The notes under the pieces: model-generated
Databases searched by the model: none
What the model was told of the DNA's origin: nothing
The model's input: the letters and a program-made list of their open reading frames with translations, nothing else
Shown: in pieces, positions 31,761 through 32,732 of the stretch
Layout of the letters: each line of letters opens with the position of its first letter
Position numbering within the stretch: the stretch's first letter is position 1
Translations under genes and position numbers: made by a program
Source of the DNA: Desulfococcaceae bacterium HSG8
GTDB lineage: Bacteria > Desulfobacterota > Desulfobacteria > Desulfobacterales > 4be13
Direction of reading: 5' to 3'
Length of the DNA: 32,732 nucleotides
Assembly (NCBI GenBank): GCA_030378015.1
Contig: JAUCGG010000043.1
Location: 1-32,732 of the forward strand

Positions 31761-31847
31761 TTTCGCTACACGGATTAGCGGATAACAAAGGATTCCGTGA
31801 ATAATCAGGCATAAAATCCGTTCTTATCGCTAATCCGTGTAGCGAAA
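31761..31847. repeat. Perfect 20-bp inverted repeat element
   Basis: Bases 31761-31780 (tttcgctacacggattagcg) are the exact reverse complement of 31828-31847. The centre of 47 bases holds a second imperfect pairing (ggattccgtga). It is a MITE-like or palindromic repeat between the decayed small gene and the AAA ATPase. Confidence 0.7.
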
Positions 31848-31880
31848 CAAAGGCATTACGATAAATCGCTTGCTTAACCA

Positions 31881-32732
31881 TCATCCACCTTCAACAGATG
31901 AAATTGAAGACCGAAGTTCATCCGCATCAATACAGGGGATGGCTCCGTATCTTCCCAATATATAATCGTCTCCGTAAGAGTCGTCATTTTTTACTTTATA
32001 ATCAAATAATGAGTATAAATCCGTGCCGCCATATCTGTCTTTTTCCGCGAACCATATCTGATCGCTTCTGAACAGTTTGCTATTTAATATGTATATGTTA
32101 TGTGTATTTAAAATCAGTTGGGCGTTGTTCGGGTTGTCTTCAGAGTTGAATAATTGTATGATAAATTTTGCAATTAACGGATGTAATCCTGCATCCATTT
32201 CATCTATGAGCAATATTTCTGATCGGTCCAGCGCATTTAATATCGGACCCGCAAGTGAAAATATCTTCTGCGTACCTTTTGATTCGTTTTCTTCCAGTTC
32301 AAAATTTTCAAAACCGATAGCCTTTCTGTTTTCATCATATTTCTGATGCAAAGTTTTTATATCCATATGTTCGGTTCTTAATGACTGACTAATATTTGCC
32401 GGAAGAGCGGCGGCTTTAGCAATATTCGCACTCAGAATCCCCAGATCTGCTACCGCCAGAAACTCACTAACCCTTCTGCTGCACGACTCCCCTTTTTCCA
32501 TATATTTTATTGTGATATCACCGTATTCTTCAAATCCTGAGATAATATTAAAATTTCTGAACCATTTTAAAATGGTTTTAGATATCTGACCGTTAAACTG
32601 AGCGACAACAGATAAAAACAGGGCGTTATCTCTTGTTTTGGTGTCTAATCCCTTTCCTTCTTTAAAATTATTTCCGATTTCAAAATTCCCCGCTTCTCTG
32701 ATAAAAAGTTTTGCTTCTCTTGTTTTAGGAAC
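31881..32732 (-). CDS. AAA15/AAA21-type ATPase (OLD/RloA-like), C-terminal part
   Basis: The frame is open to the window edge, so the start and the Walker A loop lie outside; 283 residues are visible. It shows REAGNFEIGNNFKEGKGLDT, TRDNALFLSVVAQFNGQISK, then the ABC-type signature region GTQKIFSLAGPILNALD, Walker B SEILLIDEMDAGLHP and the switch His in LILNTHNIYIL. These features define single-protein ABC-like ATPases of the OLD/RloA group, often found in abortive-infection or restriction-linked defence. The usual downstream RloB-like partner is absent: the next sequence is a palindromic repeat and a decayed small gene. The substrate is unknown; it is either a lone ATPase or one whose partner has been lost. 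Confidence 0.9.
   Translation of the reverse strand, partial: VPKTREAKLFIREAGNFEIGNNFKEGKGLDTKTRDNALFLSVVAQFNGQISKTILKWFRNFNIISGFEEYGDITIKYMEKGESCSRRVSEFLAVADLGILSANIAKAAALPANISQSLRTEHMDIKTLHQKYDENRKAIGFENFELEENESKGTQKIFSLAGPILNALDRSEILLIDEMDAGLHPLIAKFIIQLFNSEDNPNNAQLILNTHNIYILNSKLFRSDQIWFAEKDRYGGTDLYSLFDYKVKNDDSYGDDYILGRYGAIPCIDADELRSSISSVEGG

Noticed and set aside
1..32732. Transposase or integrase to explain the repeats
   Set aside because: No DDE, HUH or tyrosine recombinase pattern was recognised in any frame, so the elements are treated as non-autonomous.

Overview
The window looks like a chromosomal segment of a repeat-rich, mid-GC Gram-negative bacterium. The best guess is a large-genome Desulfobacterota (Desulfonema-like) or a similar gliding or multicellular lineage. 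This rests on the mix of giant WD40 proteins with DUF1566 domains, many small toxin-antitoxin-like genes, palindromic intergenic repeats and an RND efflux pump. No rRNA, tRNA, transposase or CRISPR array was found, so the taxonomy is inference only.

Layout. (1) 0.3-6.2 kb, plus strand: an RND efflux permease, a metallo-beta-lactamase-fold lipoprotein and an orphan OmpR-type response regulator, separated by palindromic repeats. (2) 6.9-16.6 kb, minus strand: an Rpn-type nuclease-like protein, a secreted DUF2330 protein ending in twelve 26-residue LRV/HEAT-like repeats, and a 1985-residue protein with 28 WD40 repeats in two arrays of 14, a DUF1566 domain and a helical tail. Copies of one hairpin repeat lie just beyond the 3' ends of all three genes. 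(3) 16.6-19.3 kb: a gene graveyard with an FGE-sulfatase fragment, an addiction module whose toxin is broken by an exact 8-bp tandem duplication while its antitoxin keeps a good promoter, and the C-terminus of a phage-tail-type S74 chaperone domain. (4) 19.3-27.5 kb, all minus strand: an accessory, probably defence-type island. It holds small overlapping TA-like genes (including a TumE/DUF6516-like toxin), two paralogous 72-73-residue proteins attached to different partners, an unrecognised two-gene pair, and a coiled-coil membrane protein directly ahead of an SF1 helicase with a Vsr-like nuclease domain; that helicase is split by a frameshift. A segmental duplication has left a decayed second copy of part of the island at 27.2-27.9 kb. 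(5) 28.5-30.9 kb, minus strand: the housekeeping riboflavin genes ribBA and ribE, separated by two head-to-tail MITE-like elements. (6) 31.0-32.7 kb: a DUF29 gene with a clear terminator, a decayed small gene, and the C-terminal part of an OLD/RloA-like AAA ATPase that runs off the window.

How they work together. The riboflavin genes form one pathway: RibBA makes the DHBP and pyrimidine precursors, and RibE makes riboflavin. The coiled-coil/helicase pair is the most credible candidate for an uncharacterised system, probably nucleic-acid-directed defence, but the frameshift means it may be inactive here. At least six families of non-coding palindromic or MITE-like repeats recur across the window and explain most of the intergenic space.
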